Source: Paracamarosporium sp. OC-R06-R3 (lineage: Eukaryota; Ascomycota; Dothideomycetes; Pleosporales; Didymosphaeriaceae). From it: a DNA stretch of 64,000 bases. The stretch spans positions 310,001 to 374,000 of the forward strand of contig JACVRA010000050.1 of the NCBI GenBank assembly GCA_019828545.1, given 5' to 3'. Of this stretch, positions 33,442 through 44,516 are shown in pieces (the stretch's first letter is position 1; the number at the start of each line of letters is the position of its first letter). A model generated the notes under the pieces. That model was not told the DNA's origin. It worked only from the letters and a program-made list of their open reading frames with translations, and ran no database searches. The position numbers and the translations under genes are program-made.

Positions 33442-34754
33442 TCACACATGCGCCCAGCCAATCTTCCGCAGCACCTGCATCTCGTTGATCAAGCAGAATT
33501 CACCACGCTCTTCATTCCTCGGTTCGTCGCCCTTCCACTTGCGCACCCTTGATGCAACGACTTTTGCTTTCAACTTGGGTGTGGTTGTCCAGCGTCGTAT
33601 CCGGTTTTCCCACAGCCTTGAAAGAAGGACCAAAGACGACAGGGCGCTCTCACCTGCCCTCATAGCTTCGTAGGCTTCCTGGGTGTACCCTACTCGCACA
33701 GCTGGGTTCACAAACACGCCTTCTCGAGACGAGAGCGGATTGTCAGCATGTATGAGGCAGCACTCGGAACCCTCGAGATGTGCAGTGGCTAATGAATCTG
33801 GAATTCCACGGAAGCGCAATGGAGATAAGCCTGTGAAGATTTGGGCCGGCATTGCGACTGTCTTGCTCAGTCACGGACAAACTTCTGGGGATACTTCTAC
33901 TTACCCATGCCGTTCCAACAACTAGACACTGGAACTGGAAGATTGGCCATAATGGCAGTCCGTGACTGGTGGGACCTAAAGTACGGCCAGGTCGGCATGA
34001 GGTGTTCATGTCCATTGGAATCTCTTAACGCGAAGGTATCATAGAAATACGGAGGGGTCTTGAAGTCCATTGAGCATGCTGCGGCATATTGACCCCCGTT
34101 AGTACTCAGCAACCGGAGCACATCATCTGTCTTGTTATGGTCAGTAGCCAAGTCCATGATATCGATATGGAAAACCAAACGCAAGTTACTTACAGAGAAG
34201 ACTACGTCGTTAACGAACAGTATCTTATCAAACCGGATACCGCGTCCCGCTAACTCCTCAAGTGGCTCCAATCCTATGTTTCTCTGCCTTGCAAGATATG
34301 GGATGCGACGCAATTCTTTTCGGCCTTGGGCTGTCTCTACCCAGCCTTCGCCTTGCAATGGCACAGAGATCTCGTCCTCATGCGTCACGTTAGACATGGT
34401 GATCCTCCGCTCCGCTCCGATCCGTTCTAGAGCTTCATCGAGTTCTCTCAGCGCAACCTTCGTATCGTCCCAGCTTCCGCTCTCATGGATGCTGATGAAG
34501 ACATTCTTAGGCCCTAGGTGCTGCACGAGAGCTAACAACGCCGCACTCAAAGAAGAGCGCAGAATGGCTTCGTTGTTCCAGAGGATACTCGCGATAAAGA
34601 TGCGCTCATCGCTAGGTACATCTCTATGTATTGACGCACCCTCGTGCGCAAGACCTTGGCGCACATGTAGGATATCCAGAGTGTTAAGTAGGATGAACAG
34701 GACCAGGAAGATGCGCACGACGGTCCTCCGTAGGCTATGTCGACGAAGATACAT
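33442..34754 (-). CDS. CMT1-like alpha-1,3-mannosyltransferase family protein
   Basis: Three exons (34194..34754, 33905..34130, 33442..33857) encode 400 residues. The N-terminus has one hydrophobic span (VRIFLVLFILLNTLDIL) after a basic head, a type II Golgi-membrane layout. The body shows the CAP59/CMT1 family path: FIASILWNNEAILR, KNVFISIHESGSWDDT, ILFVNDVVFS, GGQYAAACSMDF, SSCWNGM, then LRFRGIPDSLA, EGSECCLIHADNP and NPAVRVGY. The in-frame 63-nt intron 34131..34193 is supported by a GTAAGT donor and by the match of NDVVFS directly to TDDVLRLL. The family adds mannose to glycans; the acceptor here is unknown. Confidence 0.88.
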
Positions 34755-36221
34755 TAGTCCAAGTTGCCAACGCTAGGAAAGGCGATTCATTGGTCGAATG
34801 GCCCATTTGCGCTTTGCAGCTGTTCACAACAAGGTTGGGAAAGCGAAGAGCGCAAAGGAATTCAGGTAAGCTGCCTCCTGCGTCTGGACACAGCCACGAT
34901 TCGTACACGAGGATAGCCCGTGCTGCAACGCTTGATTACACTTGGCACTTGGCTTTGCGAAACCATTTCTGACGAAGAATCAATTTCCTGTTGCGGCACC
35001 GAAGTTCCGGTTAGGCGACCCATGCTGGTCGGATCGGGCACGAAACAACACACAGCCTCCAAACCTAATGTCCGTATCGCATAGGTTGCTGGACTGACAC
35101 CCAGGACCACCCATGGACGCTACTTGACGTGGACTTCGACGTCAACATCATCCAAAGCGTCGATAAATTTCCGCCGGTGTACTAAAAGACTCACTAGACA
35201 GAGGCTACTGAATCGTACACATGGAGAATTTAGTGACCATAACACCTTTTCCACACTCGGCGTCATCAAAAGCACTGATCCATACATTTGACGTTCGCCG
35301 AGTTCCTAAAAGTCAGACACCGGGGTTGCTTAGCGATGGGGCATAAACGCCTAGCCCGGTGTTCTCCAATCAGCGCATAGGAGAGATTTGCAACAGCCTG
35401 TATTTATAGTGTACTCTCTATACGATAGTAAGAAATCTTCGAGCAAGATGACCAGCACCTGTGACAGTTTAATCTAAGAAAAAGTTCGCAGACCAGTGAC
35501 CTCCCTACCACTGCATGACCCTCTCTCCCCCCCATCAACAACAAACCACATACCCAGCTAAACCAAACGTACACCGACAGCCCCACGCATGCACATAGAG
35601 CCAGAAACACCAACCCCATCGTCAACAAGGCCAAAAACTCCAAGAAACGAAGCACAAAAGCAGATATGAAAAAAACTCAAACTTACGCCTCTCCAACACC
35701 AAGAATTAGCAATAACACCTCGACTACCTTTATCCTGCACACTAGAGATCAGAATGCTTCGAGAAGCTCTATGGATTGCTTGATGGGGGAACCGCGTGTC
35801 TCGCCTTTCTACCGCCGGACTAGGTATTTTCCGGAGACTGTTAGGATACGGGGTAGGTAGGGCTTCGAGCGTACGTCTTTAGAAGTTCAGAAGCAGGTGA
35901 GGCGGGGCCGCTATGGTAGCGTGAGTGTCTTGCTTCTCGGATGCACAGGCGGTCACGGGACGATGCGTAACCGAATAAAGTGTTCAAGCTACGAAGTGGT
36001 GGGTGCGGTGTGGATGTAGATGTTGTTAGCCAACGTTTGAATGGATCCAGTGGAATATACTTGATAGCGTTCTTAGTGTTCTTCGTACACGATGCATGTC
36101 GCCCATCATATCACAGCGGCAGGAAACGCACATACGTTGAGACAGCAGCAAATGACCCATATGATTTCATTCGGGCCACAAGCTCCCCTCCCCTCTACAT
36201 ACAAGCCACCCCAGCCCAGCC
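34755..36221. other. Gene-poor intergenic region
   Basis: No gene is supported over 1.47 kb. A hydrophobic minus-strand frame (35404..35655) and short neighbours are listed as rejected. The 3' end of the acyl-CoA dehydrogenase gene lies at the right edge. Confidence 0.5.
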
Positions 36222-37819
36222 CTACAACTTGCTCTTTGCCTCGCCGGTACTCCTCCCGAGGAACAAAGGATCCCTCGGCTCAATACCATACTTCCTGCAC
36301 AGCTCCTCGCCCTTCTTCTTCTGCGCCTCGAGCCTCCTCTTATGCGCAACACCCCTCTTATTCTCGTTCTTGCCCAGCTGCAAAAGATGCACCTCGTCGG
36401 GCCCATCCACAATGCGCATCGTCCTCCCATTGCTATACATGGAGGCCAAGGGCGTCTCCTGGCTCACGCCCGCGCCGCCATACGCCTGGATCGCGCGGTC
36501 GATAACCGTCAGGTTGACCTCGGGGACGAGCACCTTGACCTCGGCGATCTCCTTGAGGGCGCCCTTGGCGTCCGACTCATCGATCTTGATGGCGGCGTTC
36601 AGCACCGCGAGCCGCGCGGCGTCGATCTCGATGCGCGAGCGCGCGACCCGGTCCAGCATGATGCCGTGCTTGTTCAGCATCTCGCCGAACGGCTTCTTGC
36701 GCTCGTCGTTGATGCGCGCGAGGAACCACTCGAGCGCCTTCTCGGCGGCCCCGATGCTGCGCATCGCGTGGTGGATGCGGCCTGGGCCGAGGCGCCCCTG
36801 GATGATCTTGAAGCCGTCGCCCTCGTTGAGCACCATGTTAGACGCCGGGACACGCACGTTGGTGAAGGTGACGTGCCCGTGGCCGTGGGGCGCGTCGTCG
36901 AAGCCGAAGACGGAAAGCATGCGGTGGATGGTTATGCCGGGGGTGTTGTGCGGGACTAGGATCACGGACTGCTGCTTGTATTTGTCTGGGTTTCCGGGGT
37001 CCGTCTTTCCGAGGACGATGTAGATTTCGCAGCGTGGGTCGCCAATACCTGAAGACCACCATTTCTATTGCAGTCCCTTGTTAGCGGTCTGGAAGAGGGA
37101 TGGGAAGCGGGGCGCTTACCGAACCATTGAGCACGTATGAGTCTCCATCGCGCTTGATGGTCATTTCTATGTTGGTAGCATCGCTCGATGCAACTTGTGG
37201 CTCCGTCATCAAGAACCCGGAGCGTATCTTTCCTTGCAGCAGGGGCTCAAGCCACCGCTTCTTCTGGGCCTCGTTGCCGTACTTGGCCAACACCTCCATA
37301 TTGCCAGTATCCGGAGCCGCGCAATTTGTAGCCTATGCACTCGTCAGCCTCATCCACCCAAGTGTATCATCCTAACCCAACCACTTTATACACACCTCGC
37401 TAGCCGTCCGACTCTTGCCCAGATACTCAGCCATAAGCCCGTACTCTAAGTTGCTGAATCCCGCGCCCTCCTTGAAGTGATTCGCGGGCAGAAACATATT
37501 CCATAATCCCAACGCCTGTGCCTTCTTCTTCAGATCCTCAATCACCGAAGGGTGCGAAGAAAAGCGTTGTGCAGTGGTTTCGCCGATTTGCCGCAGGTAG
37601 ACTTCGTCGGAGGGGATACATTCTTCCTCTACAAACTTCTCTACCTGTATAGCACTGTTAGCATTCGGACGAGAAAAGAAGCAAGGGGAAGGAGAGGGAT
37701 AGACGCACCAGGTCGAGTGTTTTGGCAGCGCGCTCGGAGACGAATGGACGCGCAATCACCGGGATGCGCTGGCTCGCTGTGAGGTGGCCATTCTGTGAAT
37801 TGATGAGAAGCTCTGACAT
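36222..37819 (-). CDS. Acyl-CoA dehydrogenase family protein with C-terminal SKL
   Basis: Four exons (37709..37819, 37396..37644, 37120..37332, 36222..37064) encode 471 residues. Landmarks: [14 protein letters not shown], the flavin-binding [13 protein letters not shown] segment, [12 protein letters not shown], the [13 protein letters not shown] strand and [15 protein letters not shown] near the C-terminus. It belongs to the ACAD10/11-like branch by general form. The protein ends in KSKL, so the last three residues SKL form a peroxisomal targeting signal type 1, and no mitochondrial presequence is obvious. It should dehydrogenate an acyl-CoA with FAD. Substrate chain and electron acceptor are unknown. 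Confidence 0.9.
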
Positions 37820-38396
37820 GTTTTCAGATCTGTCTTTGGGTTCGGTCCTGGCTCAACGTAACGAGAGGGTATATAGAGAGGACAGTAGCAACCGAGGCCG
37901 ACTTGTATCGCCGCGTTGGTAATGCAAGCTAAGCTCCGTTGCGGGGACGTTGCCGAGGTTCGCGGAGTTGGCCCGCCTGGGGCGAAACCCTGGTTGGTCA
38001 AAGAGCGGAGACGCTTGGCAACGTGGAGTGATGTTCTGATTCCATCCGAGGATAGACTGTTTTATTATCTGACGGTGAGCTGAGACTCGTCGCGTAGGGG
38101 ATGACTGGAAAGTCGACTTGTTGAAATTCTTTTGATCCTCCAGAGACGAGATCGAAGACTGTCTTTACAAGCGTCTCAATGACCTATAATTCTACTCAGA
38201 TTATTCGACCAGCATGTACAGATCACAATGATGTGTTACTTAAAGTCAAAAAAATATCAACAAGTCAAATATCATTCAAAATGAATACGCCGTTTCTAAT
38301 CATGCAAGCTCGCTCAATCATGAGAACATACCCACCCGATGCAACGCCGAACCATGCAATGCATGCAAAACACAAAGGTATCATCGCAGCAATGAA
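37820..38396. other. Intergenic region
   Basis: No supported gene. It should hold the acyl-CoA dehydrogenase promoter on its left side and the 3' end of the SUN-domain gene on its right. Confidence 0.5.
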
Positions 38397-41381
38397 TCAA
38401 TCACGCACATACAGACGTTCATCTCCATCAGCCTCGACGTCCAGCAATTGGGCTTTGTTGCCCACGCTATCAAAGCTTTCTGCTCTCTGTAACAGGCTTC
38501 GTTTTCTCTTCAGCTCTTCCCTAATCTTTCTCTTCAATTCTTCTTCTTCCTCCGTCTCTTCAGCTTGGAGTAAATCGACTGCCCGCTCAACCTCCTCCCA
38601 TGACGGTCTGCTATCCCTCGAGCCACGCGGGGTAGCAGGACCAGACTGGGTTTCCAAGACTTCGAGACGCTTGGCTTGCTCTTTGAGAGTGAGGGGAATG
38701 CTAGCCTCCTCGGTCGGCGTGGGTAGACCGTTCTCTTGCTGACTCGGGCTCAGTGCAATACCATTGGGCCGTTCAGGAGTGGCCGAGCCCTCTTTGCTCA
38801 TAATAGGAGATGGACCGAGGGTGGCTGGTGTGGGCGGGCTGAAAGCGACTTGCATAGGACTACGGCGGCCGTCGGTTTCTGCATCTGAGACGCCATTGAC
38901 CACATCACTAACGTGACCGCTACGATCGCTCGACGCGGTAAACGTATCACTTCGCCATATATTCCTAAATGTGCGCCTTCGTCTTGGGCGTCTGTCACCC
39001 TCCGGACTGTGCGACAGTGAATCGAAGAAGCTGGAGTATGTGTTGCCAAGCTGCTGTACGATAGGAACGTCGGACTGCGAACCCAGCGTACCCGATCGTA
39101 CGAAGAGGACCAAGCCCAGACAAAGCAAGAGGAGAGTAGACTGGACGACTGCCATCCTCTTCTGCCATACGAGTTCGTCTGCAACCATACTGAGCCGCGC
39201 TCCAATTTCTCCAATTTCGGTTTGTTGCCGTTCTTTCATGCCCTCTAGCTCCAGAATTGTGCTCTGCCACAACTGATCGTATAGGTTTCGATAACTTTTG
39301 AGCTCGTGCATGACGGTGCTGTTGAGATGATCTAAGAATTTCTCCGTCTTCTGCAGTTGCTTCTTCTCGACCTTCATAAAGGCATCTCGCAAAATACGAG
39401 ACTGCTCCTCGATATACTGCAGAGAGAGGGTGCTATTAGCTTCTAGGTATTGAAGGCGTTTCGAAATGGATTTGAAGAATGACTCTTGGGTCGGTGGAGC
39501 ATTTGGTTGCGACTGAACAGAGGTGCGCGTTTGTGCTGGAGGCTGCGAAACGCTGTTGGTGTTGTTCGAGGCTCCTTTGTTGTTAGGCACATTGGATACA
39601 GCACCCGTATCTGTGTTGACAGCAGGTTTCGTATCAGATATCTGCAGAGACACAGGCTTCGAGTCGCCATTATAATGCTCTGCCGTTGAGGTGGGCGATT
39701 TGGAAGTATGTGCCGGAGTGGAAGAAGAGGGCAAGGGTTCCGGTCCAGCACTAGGAGAGTCATCCAGTATATTTCTCATGCCATCTTCAGCAGCATCCGA
39801 AGGCGCCGATGACTTCGGGGTTTGATTATTTGGAGGAGCATCGTCAGCAGCCGAGTCTGTTACGGGGCTCACAGGCACCTCTGGAGAATGAACAGGTGGG
39901 TGGCCTCCACGTTTTGGAGGCGACTGATTCTCATCGGGTGAGTCATGACCTTCTGCACTTTCAGTCGGCTTCAAAGTGGTGTCCGCTGGGAGCGGAGCAT
40001 CCTGGGGCTCAGCGTTCTTTTCCGGCATGTTTTGCATCTGCTCTACAGGAAGGCCGTCATCTGCAGGGACCACCGCGGTTTGGACAGGTTCTTCAGCCAC
40101 TTGATCAATGGGCTCTGCGAAGTCATCATCTCCCCTGGCTTCCTCTTCCTCCCTTCTATACTGCTCCATCATGGTCGTACCATGCACTCTCAACAAACTC
40201 ATGGGACAATAAAACTCGTTACCATAGTGCGTCAAAAGCTCAATACGTAGATACCGTGCCCAGATTTGTGGCTCGGTAATGAGAAAAGGCTGAATCTCTC
40301 GGGAATTCCGGGCCTCGAATGTGCCCAACACGCGCCAGCGGTCCAGCTTCACGGGGTATCGATCAGAAACACTAACGCGAAAATGACGAAACATGGAAGA
40401 AAAGAATTCATAGTTGGCGAGGACAATGGTGTCGATAAGGATGTCTTCGCACAGCTCGACGATGAGGAATTTGTTCTCGGCGGAGCACTCGTTCAGCATG
40501 TAGCTGTCTTTGTTCTCGACCAAGATGGAGGAGGTGCTCTTAGCTTTTGGGTTGGTCTTGAGGACAGTGGCAGCACAGTCGAAGGAGGCGTAGTTGAAGC
40601 GCTCTTTGCAAGTCTTGCCTGCATCCTTGCTGAGGGCCCAGGAACTCGGGGCGGCATGGTCTTCGCCTTCTGCGATTGTAGCTGTTTCGTGCTGGGCCTC
40701 TAGAAGCGAATTGGTCGGCATGGCCTGCCCGTCTGAAGGGTTCCCGAAGCCGCTGAAGTCTATCTCGATCTCTCCTTCCTCGCCCAACGAGTCGAGGGCG
40801 TTGACGTTGACCGGACGCCGTCGATTGCGCTGGTCAGAGGACGCGGCACGAACCTGGCCAACGTTGTCGGGCGACTGGCCGGCGCGCTCGAGGTTCTTCT
40901 TCTTCCAGTCTTCGAACGACAAGAAGTTGGCACTGTCGAAGGGGGAGTCTGTCTCCATCTCGGCCTCTGCTTGCGTGCCCGTCGAAGCAGCGTCGGCAGC
41001 GCCGGTTGCTTCTGGTCGTGCGCCCTCGGGATCTGCTTGTGCCTCGCTCCCCGAGGCATCTTGTCTAGCCCAGGGTATCACCACCTCGGGGTCGCCCGCG
41101 CCGTCCTCGACAGCGCTCGGAGTGGGAGCGGACCAGCTCGTCCTCAGGCATTGCTGCGGCAGCGTGTGGGTAATGTAGTTGATGGTGCGGAAAGGGCATG
41201 TCGAGTCGGCGGCCGAGGGAGGCCTGGACGGCGTCGAGGTGGTGAGGGAGGTTCTGGCGGACGCGGTGGTGGTTTCGGGAGCGGCCGTTTCATTCGTCGC
41301 CTGGGCGAGGGTGCATGTCGGGATGCTGCACAGCAGCAGGCAGGCTGTCCACTTGCGGAGCGGTGCGCCAACTACCGTCAT
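38397..41381 (-). CDS. SUN-domain membrane protein, Slp1-like
   Basis: One exon. The start at 41381 is preferred because a signal peptide follows at once (KWTACLLLCSIPTCTLAQ), giving 994 residues; an upstream in-frame ATG at 41510 adds 43 unconserved residues. FLSFEDWKKKNLER is the SFEDWK motif of Slp1/opossum-type proteins. The SUN-like domain (about residues 245-395) includes CKERFNYASFDCAATV, VELCEDILIDTIVLANYEFF, FRVSVSDRYPV and WARYLRIELLTHYGNEFYC. A long disordered region, a coiled coil (about 635-735) and one membrane segment (STLLLLCLGLVLFVRSG) follow. Such proteins sit in the ER/nuclear envelope membrane and stabilise or guide folding of client proteins. Confidence 0.9.
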   Translation of the reverse strand: MTVVGAPLRKWTACLLLCSIPTCTLAQATNETAAPETTTASARTSLTTSTPSRPPSAADSTCPFRTINYITHTLPQQCLRTSWSAPTPSAVEDGAGDPEVVIPWARQDASGSEAQADPEGARPEATGAADAASTGTQAEAEMETDSPFDSANFLSFEDWKKKNLERAGQSPDNVGQVRAASSDQRNRRRPVNVNALDSLGEEGEIEIDFSGFGNPSDGQAMPTNSLLEAQHETATIAEGEDHAAPSSWALSKDAGKTCKERFNYASFDCAATVLKTNPKAKSTSSILVENKDSYMLNECSAENKFLIVELCEDILIDTIVLANYEFFSSMFRHFRVSVSDRYPVKLDRWRVLGTFEARNSREIQPFLITEPQIWARYLRIELLTHYGNEFYCPMSLLRVHGTTMMEQYRREEEEARGDDDFAEPIDQVAEEPVQTAVVPADDGLPVEQMQNMPEKNAEPQDAPLPADTTLKPTESAEGHDSPDENQSPPKRGGHPPVHSPEVPVSPVTDSAADDAPPNNQTPKSSAPSDAAEDGMRNILDDSPSAGPEPLPSSSTPAHTSKSPTSTAEHYNGDSKPVSLQISDTKPAVNTDTGAVSNVPNNKGASNNTNSVSQPPAQTRTSVQSQPNAPPTQESFFKSISKRLQYLEANSTLSLQYIEEQSRILRDAFMKVEKKQLQKTEKFLDHLNSTVMHELKSYRNLYDQLWQSTILELEGMKERQQTEIGEIGARLSMVADELVWQKRMAVVQSTLLLLCLGLVLFVRSGTLGSQSDVPIVQQLGNTYSSFFDSLSHSPEGDRRPRRRRTFRNIWRSDTFTASSDRSGHVSDVVNGVSDAETDGRRSPMQVAFSPPTPATLGPSPIMSKEGSATPERPNGIALSPSQQENGLPTPTEEASIPLTLKEQAKRLEVLETQSGPATPRGSRDSRPSWEEVERAVDLLQAEETEEEEELKRKIREELKRKRSLLQRAESFDSVGNKAQLLDVEADGDERLYVRD

Positions 41382-42240
41382 CACTGGGGCGCATAGCTCG
41401 CTCAAGCTGTGAGTGGGTGGGCCTGTCCGGTGTCGAGTGCCAGCCACATGAACGGCGGCAGGGTATGTACAAGTAGCCGTCGTGGAGAGCGGTGAATACG
41501 GCTCCTCCAAAGAGACACGTCGTGGCCCAAGCGGCTATCTCACCGCCCCCGCACACTCATTATCGACGTTGGGTGAGCTCGCCGCCAAGCCATCACGCAC
41601 CACACAGTATCCACATGAAGCTCCACGCTGGTCAAAATAGTACATCCGCCTATATACCCTACTCTACATATTGTTACAATGGCTGCCCAGCATGCACTGC
41701 CAAACGTCACGATGCAAGGCCAGAAAACGTCAATGTACGAAACCTTGACATATCATGATGCACGCTCAAAGCGCATCAAAATGCGTGCTAATCATGACAA
41801 ACGAGATGAGGCTCCCCGTATCCGACCCGTCAGATCCAACAAAATACCCATACAGAGCGAGCGAAACCTTCAATTCCACAAAGCCACCCAAGCCTCTTCA
41901 GTGAACCCGTCCATCCACCCTGCCGACAGTCCCTTCGTAACCTGCCAGCAGACGTCTAATAATGTCGTGTCGTAAAGCTTCTTGTGTTTCGTCCTGGAAA
42001 CGCCGTGCTGGACAGTCATGATCGTTGGTCCCATGAAACGCCAAAGTAAAAGCGTCCACATCCAAAATCCTATATGCTGTTTGCATCATGCTGAAGGGTA
42101 TGTAAAAGGTGACGCTTAGGTGCAAAAAAGGGAAAGATTAAGAAGTGAAGGGCATAACAGAGCCGTGTATGCCCCGTGCCATGCGCTCAAAGACGACGTG
42201 CAATTCAAAAATGACCGGTAATCAAAAGATTTCGCAGACA
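41382..42240. other. Intergenic region
   Basis: No supported gene. Several overlapping short frames on both strands (41679..42125) do not resemble protein and probably lie in untranslated ends. Confidence 0.5.
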
Positions 42241-43745
42241 TCAGAACCCCTCGTCTCCTGCACGACAGACCTTGATCTCCTTGACCCACTCAGAGAAGAG
42301 AACTTGGTGGGCAGTGAGTCGACGGTTCGGGTTCGGGTCCAGAATTGAATAAATGACATTGCGACATTGGCGCTGAGAGCACGTGAGTAACTGCAGCACA
42401 CAATAGGAATAGGAAAAGTACGTACCCGACGAAGAACTTCTATAGGCCTATAACCGGCCTCTTCCTTCCGGTCTTCGAGATAGCGATCGAAAAACTCGTC
42501 CTCGCCCTTCTGGGCCTGACGCCAAAGATGCCGGCCTGTTCTCATGGCCATGTAAATGATACCACAGGCCCAGACATCGACAGCACGAGGGTCGAATTCG
42601 CGGTCGACGTATTCTTCTGGGGCAATGTACGGAGCAGAGCCACAGAGACCAGCCGTCATGTGGGCTTCTTTTTCCCAGGCCATGCGGAAGCATTCGCCAT
42701 TGCCGAAATCAGTGATCTTGATGGAGCCATGCTGGGTCAGCAAGAGATTTTCGGGCTTCAGGTCTCGGTGCGCAACGCCCATCTCGTGCATGTACTCGAC
42801 ACCACGCATGAGCTGCTTGAAGAAGCAGTCGGCTTCCACGACCTCGAGCTGGCCGGCAGCCAAGACCAGCGTGTACAGGTCACCGCCAGAGCAATACTCC
42901 ATGACCTCGCAGTAGGTGCCCTTGTCATCCTGAAGAAGGTCGAGCGTGTTGATGACGTTGGGATGCTGCATGGACGAGGAGATGCAGAATTCGGCGGTCA
43001 GGCGCTTCTGGTACTTCTTGGCAGATTCGCCGGGACGTTGCTTGAACTCCTTGACAGCGTACAGCTGCTCGCGCTTAGGGTCCTTTGCGTCCGTCTTGTG
43101 AGCCACGCGCACGATACCAAATGCACCACGGCCGACAACCTCCTGGCACTTGCCGTACTTTTGCACCAGGGTTTGCGAGGTGTTGTTGGCCGAGTTTTTC
43201 TGCTCGGCAAGCTTTTCCTTTTCGTTGCGCATGACGTCGACCCAGTTGGCCATCAGGCTCAGAGGCTGCTCGTCGCTGTGACCATCCTTCCTCTTGCCCA
43301 ACATCAGGTTCTGGAACATGTCCGACAGCTTCTCCTGACGCTTCGCGACCTTGAGATGGTGCTCATGGGTTCCGTCGTCGTTGACCCAGAAGCGGCGGTA
43401 GGGTGGCGTTGCGGTGCCCGTCTTGCCGCCATTCACCGAACCCTGGCGCGAAGGCTGGGGACGCGTGGTGGCGCCGTTGGTCGCCTTCAGCTCAGCGTTC
43501 TTCTCGGCGACCAGGGCCGCCTTGGCAGAGTCCCTGCTCTCGTCGCGCTTGGTGAACATGCTGCTGAGACGCGAGGTCATGGTGGGCTTCTTGGCCTTTT
43601 GCGCATCGCCGTTGGGGGGTGGCGACAGGACAGGGTTTGCGTCTGGTTTCGAGTCGAGCGAAGAGACGGTGGTTGTGGAGGCAACCGGCGAAGGCTGCGG
43701 TTTCGCGGGCTGGCTGGCGGGGCTGGCGGTGGTGGGGGCGGCCAT
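42241..43745 (-). CDS. Serine/threonine protein kinase, HAL/Sat4-Hrk1 type
   Basis: Two exons (42426..43745 and 42241..42372, 53-nt intron, phase 0) encode 483 residues. The first 190 residues are Pro/Ser/Thr-rich and basic. The kinase domain has GRGAFG, AVKEFK, HRDLKPENLLL, DFGNGE and APEEY; RNVIYSILDPNPNRRLTAHQ lies in the second exon, ending in SEWVKEIKVCRAGDEGF. DFGNGE with the CRNVIYSILDP block is characteristic of the fungal HAL4/HAL5/HRK1 group, which regulate plasma-membrane transporters and ion homeostasis. Membership in this group is firm; which yeast orthologue it matches is not settled. Confidence 0.9.
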
Positions 43746-44225
43746 GGTGGGGAGGATGGTCGGTCTCGGTCGGCGCAGGGAGAAGGAGGAGGGGGTTTTT
43801 TCGAGGAGGGTTCAAGTTGCTGGGAGAGACGCAGGTGTCTCGCGGGCTAGAAGCCCCGATTGTGTTATTGAAGGACGCGCAAAACGGCGAACAGGCGGCG
43901 GCGGCTGGTTACCGATATAAGGTTGGGGAGCGTGTGTTGGGTGTGGGTCGACTGGTAGTGGGAAAACACGGTTGCGGTGAGGGTGGCAGACGCCAGCAAG
44001 GGCGAAGGCGGGCTCTGAGGCGTGGAAGGTGGCAGCAGCGTCGACGGCGATGACAAACGCCTGTCAACGCGCTCGGAAGGGCCTGGTGGCTGTGCCGGGC
44101 TGCCGGGGCGATCGGCGGGCGATGATGTCGGATGAGAGCGTCGACGGCGAGCAGAGGGCGCGCAGGCAGCTGGGAGCACAGAGGGCAGCGTGCGGGCAGA
44201 GGGCGGCGGCAGTGGTCAGCGCGGA

Positions 44226-44272
44226 CGTGAGCGTGAGCGTGGGCGTGGGCGTAGGCGTAGGCGTGAGCGCGA
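44226..44272 (+). repeat. GTGAGC/GTGGGC/GTAGGC hexamer array
   Basis: About seven tandem hexamers of the form GTRRGC or GTGGGC lie upstream of the HAL-type kinase. Confidence 0.85.
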
Positions 44273-44460
44273 GGGAGGGTGAGAGCAGGCACGCGGCGGC
44301 CTTGGGGGCTGCTCGGAAGAAATATTGGCAGGCGGGTTGCGGGGAGTGAGTGCGGTATTTTCACGCGCCCGCCGTCACGGCTAGTGCAGCGCTCGCAGAC
44401 TGGCTGCCGGGTCCTCTCTGGCGACTGATGCACCCTTTGTGCCGCTGCGACCGCGGCTGC

Positions 44461-44516
44461 TGGCTGCTGGGTCGCTGGGCTGCTGGGTTGCTGGGCTGCT
44501 GGGTCGCTGGCTGGGG
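44461..44516 (+). repeat. CTGGG-rich minisatellite
   Basis: Imperfect repeats of GCTGCTGGGTCGCTGGG-type units over about 55 bp. Confidence 0.8.

Noticed and set aside
35404..35790. Hydrophobic minus-strand frames (35404..35655 and neighbours) with a GTAAGT near 35690
   Set aside because: A small membrane protein is imaginable, but no consistent start, phase and conserved motif could be assembled; kept as intergenic.
36342..36959. 205-codon plus-strand open frame
   Set aside because: Antisense to the acyl-CoA dehydrogenase exon with no domain.
41679..42125. Short frames on both strands between the SUN gene and HAL-type kinase
   Set aside because: No conserved features; likely untranslated DNA.
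42528..43850. 440-codon plus-strand open frame
   Set aside because: Exactly antisense to the HAL-type kinase; a by-product of its codon composition.
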